DNA of 15,220 bases from an uncultured Ligilactobacillus sp. (GCA_934215475.1 CAKPZY010000042.1:1-15220); one strand, 5' to 3'. Positions 1 through 7,686 are shown, counted from the first letter of the stretch. Numbers and translations: made by a program. The notes: generated from the letters alone by a model not told the origin.

Positions 1-33
1 ACACCAGATGAAAAAGAAGTAGCAGTTAGTTAG
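1..33 (+). CDS. Possible 3' end of a truncated rightward gene
   Basis: The first ten codons read TPDEKEVAVS and then TAG at 31-33, which could be the C-terminal tail of a protein whose body lies before the window. Right at the stop there is an AT-rich nested hairpin: TTAGA (30-34) pairs with TCTAA (52-56), enclosing AATTAT/ATAATT (35-40 and 43-48), followed by AAATTT. That would fit a weak terminator. Ten codons are too few to identify a family, and an open frame this short can occur by chance. Confidence 0.3.
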   Translation, partial: TPDEKEVAVS

Positions 34-198
34 AAATTATACATAATTGTGTCTAAAAATTTGACTCAAATCCAAACCAAAACGGAAATAACTTGTGAAA
101 CTAATCTAGCCATCAAGTTAATATAAGATATCTGACAAACGAAGATTTGTTCAAATTGTGCTACCAAACGAAATTTATCGGAAAGTGAAGGCTATATA

Positions 199-1191
199 CT
201 ATCCTTTTTTAATTATTGAGACGATTTCTTGTCGGGCATTCTTGCCTTCTGGAGTAAAAGGATAGAAAGGGTAAACATGATTCTGTCCTTTACCGACATG
301 AAGTGTCACGTCAACGCCGGCCTTTTTCATTTTTTCATAGGCTTTCATAACATCTGGGTAGAAAAGTTCTCTGGTACCAACAAATAGGGTAACGTTTTTA
401 AGTGAAGATACTTCTCCGTAAAGTGGGGACAGACGATAGTCTTTTGGATCTGTCGAACCAGCCCAAAATTCTCCGGATACAATTAGTTGTTCCTTACTAA
501 GCATAGGATCTATAGACTCATATGACTTGATTTCAGGATTTGACATTGTAATATCTACCCAAGGCGAAAGCAATATTAATTCATCTGGTTGAAGTAATCC
601 TTCATTCTGAAAATCTTCCGCTAGTCCCATGGCCAGTCCGCCGCCTGCCGAATCACCGGCAAGAAATACTTTCTTTGTACTTGTATCTGCGTTGATTTCC
701 TTGTACAGGTCAGTAATTAATCTATATGATTGATCATAAGTATGAAATGGTGCTAGTGGGTAGACTGGGACAATGATTTTTGCATCAGTCTTTTTTGCTA
801 TTTCACTCAGTATCACAAAATAATTATCATTAATTTGACTGATGTATCCCCCACCATGAATATAAAGCAGTACTTTGCCATTGTGTTTGTCTCCATTAAG
901 GGTATAGACTGGCATATCTTTGAAATTTTCTTTAGTTATAGAGACGTCCAGTTTTATTTTATTACCTAATTTAAAAGTTTTTTCTCCACTCTTTAATTCG
1001 GCATCCAGAAATTTTTTAGTTTCATTTTTGTCTTGTTTTTTAATACTCATTTCCATAAATTTTTCTACCAAAGTAGAACGTATACTTCGCTCGTTGTTCG
1101 CACTGGATATCACTGTTCCAATTGTGAGTATTAATAATATCAAAGTTAATACGATACCAATAATTTTTCTTGCTTTTTTAAATTCTGCCAT
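199..1191 (-). CDS. Membrane-anchored alpha/beta hydrolase (HSL-type esterase)
   Basis: A 330-residue carboxylester hydrolase of the hormone-sensitive-lipase/acetyl-hydrolase type (alpha/beta hydrolase fold 3). Visible motifs are the oxyanion-hole HGGGY at residues 112-116 and the nucleophile elbow GDSAG at 179-183 (Ser181). Asp280 (after LFVGTRELFYPD) and His305 (in QNHVYP) probably complete the triad. Residues about 10-30 form one hydrophobic segment preceded by a basic KKARK patch. This predicts an uncleaved anchor with the N terminus inside and the catalytic domain outside. No lipobox Cys is present. GAGGTG sits just upstream of the ATG. The gene follows the 397-residue hydrolase on the same strand after 97 bases with no terminator that I can see, so the two are probably co-transcribed. 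The natural substrate cannot be told from sequence; short-chain acyl or acetyl esters are the usual range of the family. Confidence 0.9.
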   Translation of the reverse strand: MAEFKKARKIIGIVLTLILLILTIGTVISSANNERSIRSTLVEKFMEMSIKKQDKNETKKFLDAELKSGEKTFKLGNKIKLDVSITKENFKDMPVYTLNGDKHNGKVLLYIHGGGYISQINDNYFVILSEIAKKTDAKIIVPVYPLAPFHTYDQSYRLITDLYKEINADTSTKKVFLAGDSAGGGLAMGLAEDFQNEGLLQPDELILLSPWVDITMSNPEIKSYESIDPMLSKEQLIVSGEFWAGSTDPKDYRLSPLYGEVSSLKNVTLFVGTRELFYPDVMKAYEKMKKAGVDVTLHVGKGQNHVYPFYPFTPEGKNARQEIVSIIKKG

Positions 1192-1288
1192 TGAACTTTA
1201 CACCTCAGTTGAGTTTGTTTAATCGTCATCTTTGTGAATAATTTAAAACTCTGATTTATCATACATTGAAACAAAACACATTTCTTTC

Positions 1289-2482
1289 TTATTTACCGAC
1301 ATCTTTCAAGAAGGACATCATTTTCTCCAGAGTCTCATTCCCTTCTTTATTTCCTTGAGTCTCATATCCATGAGTTAATTCAGCAACTGATTTTGGGTAA
1401 GTCGAGAGTTGGTTTTTGATGCCTAGTTTATCTAGTTTTTGATGAAGGTCTATTGCTTGATCTGTAAAAGTTCCTGTATTTCCGTCACTGACAAATGTTG
1501 GCGGAAAAGCCTCAGTTGCCCACTTGATCACATTCGAATTTGATATAGCTTTCGAGTTCGCTTTCAGATCATTGGTGTTAGTATACACACGTCCCATTTG
1601 ATAAAAGATATAGCTGATTAGTCGAGATCCTTCCGTGTGTCCGAACCTGCTATTGTCCAGTAAACCGGACAATGAAATAAAGGCGACCAGTTTTTCTTTG
1701 TCGATACCTGGTGTTTCCTTTAACAGTTGTGCATAATCACTATTTGTTATGATGTTAACTAAATTTCCAGCAATATTAGTACCTGCAGAGCCACCGCCAA
1801 TGATGACACGCTCCATATTGATATTATATTGGTTCGCATGTGCTGCTAAGTATTTTACTGCTTCATTGGCTTGCTTAGCAGGAGTTGGAAATGAATAGTC
1901 TGGCGTTAAAGCATAATTAACTTGTGCTACAGCATATCCGGATTGTAAAAATTTTTCTAAAACCAAATCTTTGTCTTGTCCAGTATTGGGATCACCAGTA
2001 GTTTTATCTCCCCACATATAACCACCACCGTGGAAGTAAACGATTATTCCCAGCTTCTTATCATAGTTGGCAGGAAAATATATATCTAAGAAAGAATTAG
2101 GGAATTTGTCTCCATACTGAATATTAGATAGTAGTCGCTGTCCCTGTTCATTAGACTCGGCATAATCTGCCTGCCAAACGTTTTGCTGAGCTGGTTTAAT
2201 TCCAGGAATTGTGTTTTTCAACGTTGCTAATAGTGGATTGGGTGTAACTGAATTCACCATAAAAAAAAGTGAAGGTACCGCTAATAGTAAAATCATAATT
2301 TTTTTAAGCTTAAATTTCTTTTGCTTTATCAAAAAAAGCAAACCTGTCCCGACTAACAAAAAACCAAAAGCCTGCTTAAATAGCCAAGAAATTGTGCCAT
2401 CCACAAACCAGAAACACAACCACCCTGTAATTATGGAAATAATAGCTAAGATTTTTTTTACTGTTGTTTTATTTAAGTTCAT
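1289..2482 (-). CDS. Polytopic-anchored alpha/beta hydrolase (HSL-type)
   Basis: A 397-residue hydrolase with the same catalytic plan as its downstream neighbour: HGGGY at 151-155, GGGSAG at 229-234 with Ser232 as nucleophile, Asp341 as the probable acid, and His371 (in ELTHGYE) as the probable base. The roughly 95-residue N-terminal region has three hydrophobic segments (about 11-29, 36-53 and 60-78). The loop between the second and third, KQKKFKLKK, is strongly basic. By the positive-inside rule the catalytic domain again lies outside. AAAGGA precedes the ATG at a normal distance. A MerR-type promoter at 2551-2582 points into this gene, and merR is divergent, so it is probably controlled by that regulator. 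The gene may lead a two-gene operon with the 330-residue hydrolase. Substrate unknown; a role in cell-envelope ester modification or detoxification is only an inference. Confidence 0.9.
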   Translation of the reverse strand: MNLNKTTVKKILAIISIITGWLCFWFVDGTISWLFKQAFGFLLVGTGLLFLIKQKKFKLKKIMILLLAVPSLFFMVNSVTPNPLLATLKNTIPGIKPAQQNVWQADYAESNEQGQRLLSNIQYGDKFPNSFLDIYFPANYDKKLGIIVYFHGGGYMWGDKTTGDPNTGQDKDLVLEKFLQSGYAVAQVNYALTPDYSFPTPAKQANEAVKYLAAHANQYNINMERVIIGGGSAGTNIAGNLVNIITNSDYAQLLKETPGIDKEKLVAFISLSGLLDNSRFGHTEGSRLISYIFYQMGRVYTNTNDLKANSKAISNSNVIKWATEAFPPTFVSDGNTGTFTDQAIDLHQKLDKLGIKNQLSTYPKSVAELTHGYETQGNKEGNETLEKMMSFLKDVGK

Positions 2483-2550
2483 TTGACTTTTCCTTTCAAA
2501 TATTTTTTTTGATTATTCTCAATCTAAAAAGGTGACTTCTAACAATAAAT

Positions 2551-2582
2551 ACTATAAACTATAAAGTATAGATTATAGTCAA
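2551..2582 (-). promoter_or_regulatory. MerR-type promoter/operator, merR-hydrolase divergent region
   Basis: Read on the minus strand this is TTGACT (2577-2582), a 20-bp spacer, then TATAGT (2551-2556). The overlong 20-bp spacer is the hallmark of promoters activated by MerR-family proteins, which untwist the DNA between the boxes. Positions 2551-2579 form a long imperfect dyad: 13-bp arms, 12 of 13 matching, around a 3-bp centre. The -35 box touches the AAGGAG ribosome binding site of merR (2581-2586), so bound regulator should also affect its own transcription. A second copy at 4509-4540 matches 26 of 32 bases in the same orientation. Confidence 0.8.
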
Positions 2583-2594
2583 GGAGTAGTTGTT

Positions 2595-2984
2595 ATGAAT
2601 AGTAAAAAATTATCTGAATTAACTCAAACCCCAATATCTACAATTCGATATTATGAAAAAATTGGTTTGGTTCCTCCTCCTAATCGTAAAAACAATAATT
2701 ATCGAGATTATGGTGAAAATTATATCACGCGGATTCAGTTGATTAATTACCTTACGAATCTAAACTTTAAATTAAATGAGATTAAAAGCTTTCTACACGA
2801 TTTAGAGCTAGGCATGATTATGAAAGCAGATATTTTATTGAAGCTGCAAGCACAGTCAAACCATATCCAATCACAATTGGAGCAACTACAGGAGTTACAG
2901 ATACAAATTGAATCTTTAACAAACGAAGAGAGTATTAACGATGATTTGATAGAAACATTAAAAGAATGGATACGAACAAACTAG
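2595..2984 (+). CDS. MerR-family transcriptional regulator
   Basis: A 129-residue DNA-binding regulator. The N-terminal winged helix-turn-helix covers roughly residues 3-70, with the diagnostic IRYYEKIGL at 17-25 and the wing around RDYGENYI. Residues about 78-112 are rich in Gln, Leu and Glu and should form the dimerising coiled coil. The protein has no cysteine at all, so it is not a CueR/ZntR/MerR-like thiol or metal sensor and more probably answers to a small molecule or a cell state. It also lacks a large C-terminal ligand domain. The start is supported by AAGGAG at 2581-2586, eight bases before the ATG. It is divergent from the 397-residue hydrolase and overlaps a 20-bp-spaced dyad promoter, the classical arrangement for a local MerR activator. 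Its inducer is unknown. Confidence 0.92.
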   Translation: MNSKKLSELTQTPISTIRYYEKIGLVPPPNRKNNNYRDYGENYITRIQLINYLTNLNFKLNEIKSFLHDLELGMIMKADILLKLQAQSNHIQSQLEQLQELQIQIESLTNEESINDDLIETLKEWIRTN

Positions 2985-3245
2985 GTTTTGTAATGTTTTG
3001 ATGTTTAGGATGTTTGAGCAAAAGGTAACGGAGTTGTTTTTTATTAAAATCTCATATTCGTATAGGTACGGATTTTCTCGTTGAAGTCTAATAAAATATT
3101 TTTTACTTTCGTGTTTTTCCCGTTTGTTTACACTGCATGTGACTCATCAAAAATATAGACCAAGTATTCTTGCCGACCTGTCTAACTTGCAGCCAAACAT
3201 ATATTGTTCAATATTTGATTTTAGGGTTATACGATGTTGTCCAAT

Positions 3246-4370
3246 TTATTCATAATCCTCGATTCTCCACTCATCCTTCCACTCAATGAGTACCATTCCA
3301 TCCGGAAATTTCACGCAGGGCTCCACAAATCTTAATGGGAGCCACACATAATCAGCAATAGAGGTATCCCGAACCATGTTTGATGCCTTCGCCGCAACCT
3401 CCGGCATTATCTCATACTTTTCCGCAAGTTTCGCCATGTACTCCTCAAAGCTGGACATATCGCTATTTCCAGAAAACATTCTTTCAATCAGCTCTGCATA
3501 AAAGCCGTAAGGCACATCCATAGCGTCGGGGCACCATCGGTCTGCTACCGCGATATATAAATTCTTCTTCCCCGGCACTTTAAACACAGAGGATACCTGA
3601 GAATGGAAAGTAGTCTGGCTTTCGTCTGTCGGGCAAGGATCCCCCAATACCTTATAAGGACCGTGCCAACTATCTGCAACTGCCACCTCAGAAGGATTTG
3701 GCAGATACCACGTAGTACCTGAGGTCAAAAGAAAATGCTTGTGATTCCACATAAAATGAGCGGTGGCCTCTCTCACATAAGGCGGATAGGGGCGGGGAAA
3801 ATGAGTACTGTAATAACCCGTCACATCGGTATAATCATCTGTCAAGTCTGCTATGATAGTTTCAGAATGAACACGCTCGAACATATAATAAGCCTTGCCG
3901 TCTGGAGCCACCGTCAGATCAAAGTCACCGGCATTCATATTAAGAGGCCTCAAATGATCCCGCACAATGGTATAGGGTCCCAGGAAAGCATCAGCAGTCA
4001 GTACCAGCGCCGTTTGGGTATTGTCATGCCACATGATCTTGCACCAGCAGACATATTTTTTCGTCGCCTTGTTATAAATAATGTGAGGACGATCCAGCAT
4101 GGCCTTTCTGGGATTTAAAGAGGATGTATCATCATCCTTCACCGGCTTAATAATCAGTCCTTTATCCTCCCAATTATACAGATCTTTCGACGCATAAGCC
4201 CTCACTCCCCAGGTCCAGATATCACTGCCAGCTGTGGTAAATTCTTTGTTTTCCCCATAGAAATAATAGGTCTCTGTGGCTTCCTCGTAAAAAATGGAAC
4301 CACCATGAGCCTGAACGCGGTTTCCACCTGTGTCATATAGAGTTTTTCCTGGTTTAATACTATTATTCAT
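3246..4370 (-). CDS. GH43-like glycoside hydrolase (five-bladed propeller)
   Basis: A 374-residue protein resembling glycoside hydrolase family 43, closest by eye to the exo-beta-1,3-galactanase-like group (GH43_24). Seen: GNRVQAHGGSIFY at 16-28, a YYFYGENKE stretch at 35-43, LDRPHIIYN at 92-100, AGDFDLTV at 147-154, VREATAHF at 199-206, and FHSQVSSVF at 255-263. By family analogy Glu201 is a candidate general acid and Gln258 a candidate for the glutamine that replaces the usual base in GH43_24; both assignments need an alignment. There is no signal peptide, so it should be cytoplasmic. A charged, probably helical insert at about 292-338 interrupts the propeller-like pattern. AGGAG precedes the ATG. 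The gene is unusually GC-rich (31 of 60 bases at 3661-3720 against 17 of 60 at 2641-2700), which suggests transfer, perhaps from a clostridial gut bacterium. It has no transporter or sugar-gene neighbours. I see no clear terminator in the 261 bases between it and convergent merR. Confidence 0.83.
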   Translation of the reverse strand: MNNSIKPGKTLYDTGGNRVQAHGGSIFYEEATETYYFYGENKEFTTAGSDIWTWGVRAYASKDLYNWEDKGLIIKPVKDDDTSSLNPRKAMLDRPHIIYNKATKKYVCWCKIMWHDNTQTALVLTADAFLGPYTIVRDHLRPLNMNAGDFDLTVAPDGKAYYMFERVHSETIIADLTDDYTDVTGYYSTHFPRPYPPYVREATAHFMWNHKHFLLTSGTTWYLPNPSEVAVADSWHGPYKVLGDPCPTDESQTTFHSQVSSVFKVPGKKNLYIAVADRWCPDAMDVPYGFYAELIERMFSGNSDMSSFEEYMAKLAEKYEIMPEVAAKASNMVRDTSIADYVWLPLRFVEPCVKFPDGMVLIEWKDEWRIEDYE

Positions 4371-4508
4371 TTGTTAGCTCTCCTTTAAAAGCGTATTTTT
4401 TAATTTCGTGGTTGTTAAACGTGAATGCCTTTTTATAGGCTGAAATTTTTGGTCTCTTTGAAATGCTTCGAAATTCATAAGATGAGGTTTATACTAGAAA
4501 CTAAATTA

Positions 4509-4540
4509 AGCATAAACTATGAACTATAGTTTAGAGTCAA
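4509..4540 (-). promoter_or_regulatory. Second MerR-type promoter, reading toward the GH43 gene
   Basis: On the minus strand: TTGACT (4535-4540), a 20-bp spacer, TATGCT (4509-4514). Inside the spacer, TAAACTAT and ATAGTTTA form a perfect 8-bp dyad around a 5-base centre. It matches the promoter at 2551-2582 at 26 of 32 positions with identical spacing, so the nearby MerR protein probably recognises both. Transcription would start near 4502, giving a leader of about 130 bases before the glycosidase start at 4370. Confidence 0.75.
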
Positions 4541-4650
4541 TGAATATCTATCTAAATTTTAAACTTAACAGTTCAGATGCTGGTATTATGAATGAAGATG
4601 CTTCTATTGGCTAAAAACTCTTTGAAGAAATATCAGTATATTACTTTAAC

Positions 4651-4690
4651 AATAGTTGTCTGTTTTAATAATGAAGAACGGACAACTATT
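4651..4690. repeat. 14-bp inverted repeat with 12-base loop
   Basis: AATAGTTGTCTGTT (4651-4664) faces AACGGACAACTATT (4677-4690); 13 of 14 pairs are Watson-Crick and the other is a G-U pair in top-strand RNA. Neither side is followed by a T run, so it does not look like an intrinsic terminator. It lies upstream of the second MerR-type promoter. It could be a protein-binding site, an RNA structure or a relic of inserted DNA ends. Confidence 0.6.
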
Positions 4691-4900
4691 TGTGAAAATA
4701 GTAAAAAGTGTGTTGATGTTTTTTATTCTTTATTGTTCTAAACTATGAAGTAGGAAAGTATGCATATCTTTTGGTGTGGAAAACGATAGTAGCAATTATT
4801 GGATTCCACATAGGTTTGTAAATTGTAACGAAAAGTAGTTAATTGGTTTTAATATCAGAATGGAATTCAACCATATACTTAAAAAAGTAGTGAACAAAAG

Positions 4901-4939
4901 AAAAAGCCCTTGTCAGCCGTTAATCTGACAAGGGTTTTT
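4901..4939. terminator. Intrinsic terminator downstream of guaA
   Basis: A perfect 10-bp stem, CCCTTGTCAG (4907-4916) with CTGACAAGGG (4925-4934), loop CCGTTAAT, flanked by A5 on the left and T5 on the right. On the minus strand the stem is followed by CTTTTTCTTTT, so it should end guaA transcription about 110 bases after the stop codon. It may also work on the plus strand. Confidence 0.86.
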
Positions 4940-4959
4940 GGTAGGGAAAATGGTAGGGA
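4940..4959. repeat. Short direct repeat beside the guaA terminator
   Basis: GGTAGGGA occurs at 4940-4947 and again at 4952-4959, 12 bases apart, directly after the terminator. In one forward frame it reads VGKMVGN and opens for only about 20 codons. Short direct repeats near the 3' end of guaA can be arm or core sites of an integrated element, but no partner copy elsewhere in the window confirms this. Confidence 0.3.
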
Positions 4960-5047
4960 ACCATCTTATTTTTAATGAAAAGCAAGCATTTTAGCTATTG
5001 AAGAATGTTGATTTATAGGGATTCCCCCTCCATATTCTGTTGGCTCT

Positions 5048-6604
5048 TTATTCCCATTCAATAGTTGCCGGCGGCTTAGACGTAATGTCATACACTATCC
5101 GGTTGACATGGTCAACTTCGTTTACGATCCGGGTCGAGATCTCCTGTAAGACCTCCCAGGGGATTTGAGCAAAATCAGCAGTCATTCCGTCGATCGACGT
5201 CACTGCCCGGATTCCAACCGTATAGTCGTAAGTCCTGCCATCACCCATGACGCCTACGGACCGAATACCTGGCACAACGGTAAAATACTGCCAGATCTCC
5301 TTATCCAAGCCGTGTTGGGCAATGACTTCACGCAAGATAGCATCGCTATCACGCACGATCTTGAGTTTCTCTGGCGTGATCTCACCAATCACACGGATCC
5401 CTAGGCCAGGGCCAGGGAATGGCTGACGCCAGACTAATTCATGCGGCATATTGAGCCGTTCACCCAATTGCCTGACTTCATCTTTAAATAATGTATTCAA
5501 GGGTTCGATCAGCTTAAAAACCATGTCTTTTGGCAAACCACCGACGTTATGGTGTGATTTGATCGTCTGCGCAGTATCGGTACCAGATTCGATAACGTCA
5601 GTATACAGGGTGCCCTGAGCTAACCATTTAACTCCCTTAAGTTTGATTGCTTCATCATTGAAGACCTGGATAAACTCATTACCGATGATCTTACGCTTCT
5701 TTTCAGGGTCAGAGACACCAGCTAACTTGTCTAAAAAGCGTTTTTGCGCGTCAACTTTAATGATGTTGAGACCAAACTTGCCAGCCAAACTGTCCATTAC
5801 CAGTTGCGCTTCATTTTTACGCAATAAGCCATGATCCACGAAAATACAGGTCAACTGTTTACCGATCGCTTTATGTAATAAAACGCCGACAACAGAAGAA
5901 TCTACCCCGCCTGATAAACCTAACAAAACCTTATCTTTGCCCACAGTTTCGGGAATTTTAGCGATCTGCATATCAATAAAATCTTTCATTGACCATTTCG
6001 ATCTAGCACCGCAAACATCGAAAGCAAAATGACGTAAAATATCATTACCATATTCAGTATTACGAACTTCCGGATGAAATTGGAGACCATAAAACTTCTT
6101 GGTACTGTTTGACATCGCAGAAATCGGACAATTAGCGCTAGTCGCCGTCGGGATGAATCCGGCTGGAAGATCCGTTACAAAATCGGCGTGGCTCATCCAT
6201 ACTGTTTGTTCTTCAGGCAAGTTTTTAAACGTCAAGGCTTCAGGATCTGTGACCCGGATAACGGCCTTGCCATACTGACGGTTGTGAGCATTTTCTACTT
6301 GGCCACCCAGCTCTTTTGCCATGAGCTGCATACCATAACAGATCCCTAGCACTGGAATATCAAGGTTGAAGATCTCAGGGTCGACCGAAAATGCATCTTT
6401 ATCGTACACACTGTTCGGACCGCCGGACAAAATAATGCCCTTTGGAGCCATTTCTTTGATCTCTCCAGCTGTCAACTTATGTGATAGTAATTCCGAATAC
6501 ACTCCAAATTCACGGATCCGCCGCGTTATCAATTGGTTATACTGACTTCCAAAATCAAGCACGATGATCTTGTCGAAATCCTGCATATCAACTTTAGCCA
6601 ACAT
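5048..6604 (-). CDS. guaA: GMP synthase (glutamine-hydrolysing)
   Basis: Converts XMP to GMP using ATP and ammonia from glutamine, the last step of guanylate synthesis in the cytoplasm. The 518-residue protein is complete: a class I glutamine amidotransferase domain with the catalytic Cys in LGICYGM (Cys89) and partners in LQFHPEV (His177, Glu179); then the ATP pyrophosphatase domain with the P-loop SGGVDSS (231-237); and the C-terminal dimerisation domain ending KPPATIEWE, the conserved end of the family. I place the start at ATG 6604. The frame extends eight codons upstream to a GTG, but those codons contain the GGGAG ribosome binding site that serves this ATG. It has its own sigma-A-type promoter (6644-6672) and a strong terminator (4901-4939), so it is probably monocistronic. 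The 3' end of guaA is a known integration site for genomic islands in Firmicutes. Confidence 0.98.
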   Translation of the reverse strand: MLAKVDMQDFDKIIVLDFGSQYNQLITRRIREFGVYSELLSHKLTAGEIKEMAPKGIILSGGPNSVYDKDAFSVDPEIFNLDIPVLGICYGMQLMAKELGGQVENAHNRQYGKAVIRVTDPEALTFKNLPEEQTVWMSHADFVTDLPAGFIPTATSANCPISAMSNSTKKFYGLQFHPEVRNTEYGNDILRHFAFDVCGARSKWSMKDFIDMQIAKIPETVGKDKVLLGLSGGVDSSVVGVLLHKAIGKQLTCIFVDHGLLRKNEAQLVMDSLAGKFGLNIIKVDAQKRFLDKLAGVSDPEKKRKIIGNEFIQVFNDEAIKLKGVKWLAQGTLYTDVIESGTDTAQTIKSHHNVGGLPKDMVFKLIEPLNTLFKDEVRQLGERLNMPHELVWRQPFPGPGLGIRVIGEITPEKLKIVRDSDAILREVIAQHGLDKEIWQYFTVVPGIRSVGVMGDGRTYDYTVGIRAVTSIDGMTADFAQIPWEVLQEISTRIVNEVDHVNRIVYDITSKPPATIEWE

Positions 6605-6643
6605 TTTCACTCCCTTTGGTTTCCTCACTTCTCTATCAACTTA

Positions 6644-6672
6644 ATTGTACCGGCAAGAACAAGGAGGGTCAA
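6644..6672 (-). promoter_or_regulatory. guaA promoter
   Basis: On the minus strand TTGACC (6667-6672), a 17-bp spacer and TACAAT (6644-6649). This close match to the vegetative consensus puts transcription start near 6637, about 33 bases before the ATG at 6604. That leaves no room for a guanine riboswitch or other long leader. Confidence 0.77.
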
Positions 6673-6702
6673 ACTTTTTTCAGTCAAAAGCGGACTAATA
6701 TC

Positions 6703-6717
6703 TAATATTATTAGAAT
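6703..6717. repeat. AT palindrome at the coaA stop codon
   Basis: TCTAATA and TATTAGA flank a single T, a 15-base odd-centred palindrome overlapping the end of coaA. No T run follows on the minus strand, so it is at best a weak end signal between coaA and guaA. Edges are accurate to about one or two bases. Confidence 0.35.
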
Positions 6718-7631
6718 TTTCGCAGATAAAGTTCGTTTACTAGGTGATTATTGCCCTTATTCAATATTAAATCTGCGCGATTTCTGGTTGGTAAGATATA
6801 TTCGTGAAGATTCTTATGATTGACATCATTCCAGACCTCATTAGCCATTTGGTGGGCTACTGCCCGGTCGCCTTGAGCATAACCATAATAAAAATTATTT
6901 TTTTGGTGTTTGGCTTGATCCAAAATCAAATCAAAGCGCTCAAGATACCACTTCTTGATGAGCTCTTCATTGGCGTCAACATAAATTGAGAAATCAAAAA
7001 AGTCGCTGACATAGATCCGCTGGTTGCTTGGTAATTGCAAAACATTGATCCCTTCCAAAATCAAGATATCCGGGTCCTCGATCACATCAAATTTTCCTGC
7101 TACTCTATCGTAGTTTTTGTGTGAATAAACAGGTGCTTTAGCACGCAATCCATTCTTGACATCATTGATAAAGTTGATCAAGCTGCCCATATCATAACTT
7201 TCAGGAAAGCCCTTTCTATTTAAAATATGCCTTTTTTTCAATTCTTTTGACGGGTACAAAAAGCCATCTGTTGTGATCTGCTGGATCTTTTTATCTGGAA
7301 AGATCTCTGTCAACAAATCACGCAGCAACCTGGCAACGGTACTCTTACCCACGGCAACAGACCCAGCAATGCCCAAGATAAACGGGGTCATCTTATGCCC
7401 GATCCCTAAAAAATCAGCTAGTTTATTTTGGGCAAAAGTGTGTGTTTGCATGCGCATGCCAAGTAGATGAACTAAGGGCATGTAGATCTCTTTGACATCT
7501 TTCAAAGAGATCACATCATTCAAAGATTTTATCCGTCTTAATTCCTTATTAGACAAAGGCACGTAATGATCACGGTAAAATTGGCGCCATTCATCACGAG
7601 GTATGTGATAGTAATTAAGTCGATTTTCCAT
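6711..7631 (-). CDS. coaA: Type I pantothenate kinase
   Basis: Phosphorylates pantothenate with ATP, the committed step of coenzyme A synthesis; cytoplasmic homodimer in this family. The 306-residue protein carries the P-loop GIAGSVAVGKST at 87-98, then ITTDGFLYP (119-127), KGFPESYDM (140-148), APVYSH (166-171), PDILILEGINVLQ (from 187) and SDFFDFSIYVDA, all in the order seen in the bacterial CoaA family. The frame is open for 30 more codons upstream, but those residues have no counterpart in CoaA and the -10 box at 7678-7683 lies inside them, so the start MENRLNYYH at 7631 is preferred. The ribosome binding signal is weak (AAGG or AGGA, neither ideally spaced). It lies upstream of guaA on the same strand, but guaA has its own promoter in the 106-base gap. 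Confidence 0.96.
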   Translation of the reverse strand: MENRLNYYHIPRDEWRQFYRDHYVPLSNKELRRIKSLNDVISLKDVKEIYMPLVHLLGMRMQTHTFAQNKLADFLGIGHKMTPFILGIAGSVAVGKSTVARLLRDLLTEIFPDKKIQQITTDGFLYPSKELKKRHILNRKGFPESYDMGSLINFINDVKNGLRAKAPVYSHKNYDRVAGKFDVIEDPDILILEGINVLQLPSNQRIYVSDFFDFSIYVDANEELIKKWYLERFDLILDQAKHQKNNFYYGYAQGDRAVAHQMANEVWNDVNHKNLHEYILPTRNRADLILNKGNNHLVNELYLRKF

Positions 7632-7677
7632 TCCTGTTAATCGCCTTCCACATTTGATTTTTAAGTTCACGATTAGC

Positions 7678-7686
7678 ATTATAGCA
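7678..7686 (-). promoter_or_regulatory. coaA extended -10 promoter
   Basis: On the minus strand TGCTATAAT (7678-7686), a perfect -10 hexamer with the TGn extension. No good -35 box is present at 17 bp, as is common for extended -10 promoters. Transcription would start near 7671, about 40 bases before the coaA ATG. A perfect 10-bp palindrome, TGCAATTGCA, lies just upstream at 7709-7718 and could be an operator. Confidence 0.6.

Larger units (their letters stand above)
4371..5047. other. 677-base gene-poor region between the GH43 gene and guaA
   Basis: No convincing gene lies here. It contains the second MerR-type promoter (4509-4540), a long inverted repeat (4651-4690), the guaA terminator (4901-4939) and a short direct repeat (4940-4959). 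On the minus strand a 34-codon frame (4374-4478, beginning MNFEAFQRD) starts about 25 bases after the predicted transcription start and stops four bases before the glycosidase ATG. It has no ribosome binding site, so I treat it as a doubtful leader ORF or chance. The AT-rich, gene-poor character next to the 3' end of guaA fits a decayed insertion site, but no integrase remains that I can recognise. Confidence 0.5.

Noticed and set aside
1..5047. Direct repeat of the guaA 3' end marking the far edge of an island
   Set aside because: I looked by eye for ATTGAATGGGAATAA and its complement in the left part of the window and found no second copy; the far edge, if any, lies outside.
6605..6628. Upstream GTG start of guaA adding eight residues
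   Set aside because: The extra codons include the GGGAG ribosome binding site for the ATG at 6604, and known GuaA proteins start near the MLAKVDM position.
6605..6710. Purine riboswitch upstream of guaA
   Set aside because: The promoter leaves only about 33 bases of leader, too short for a purine riboswitch.
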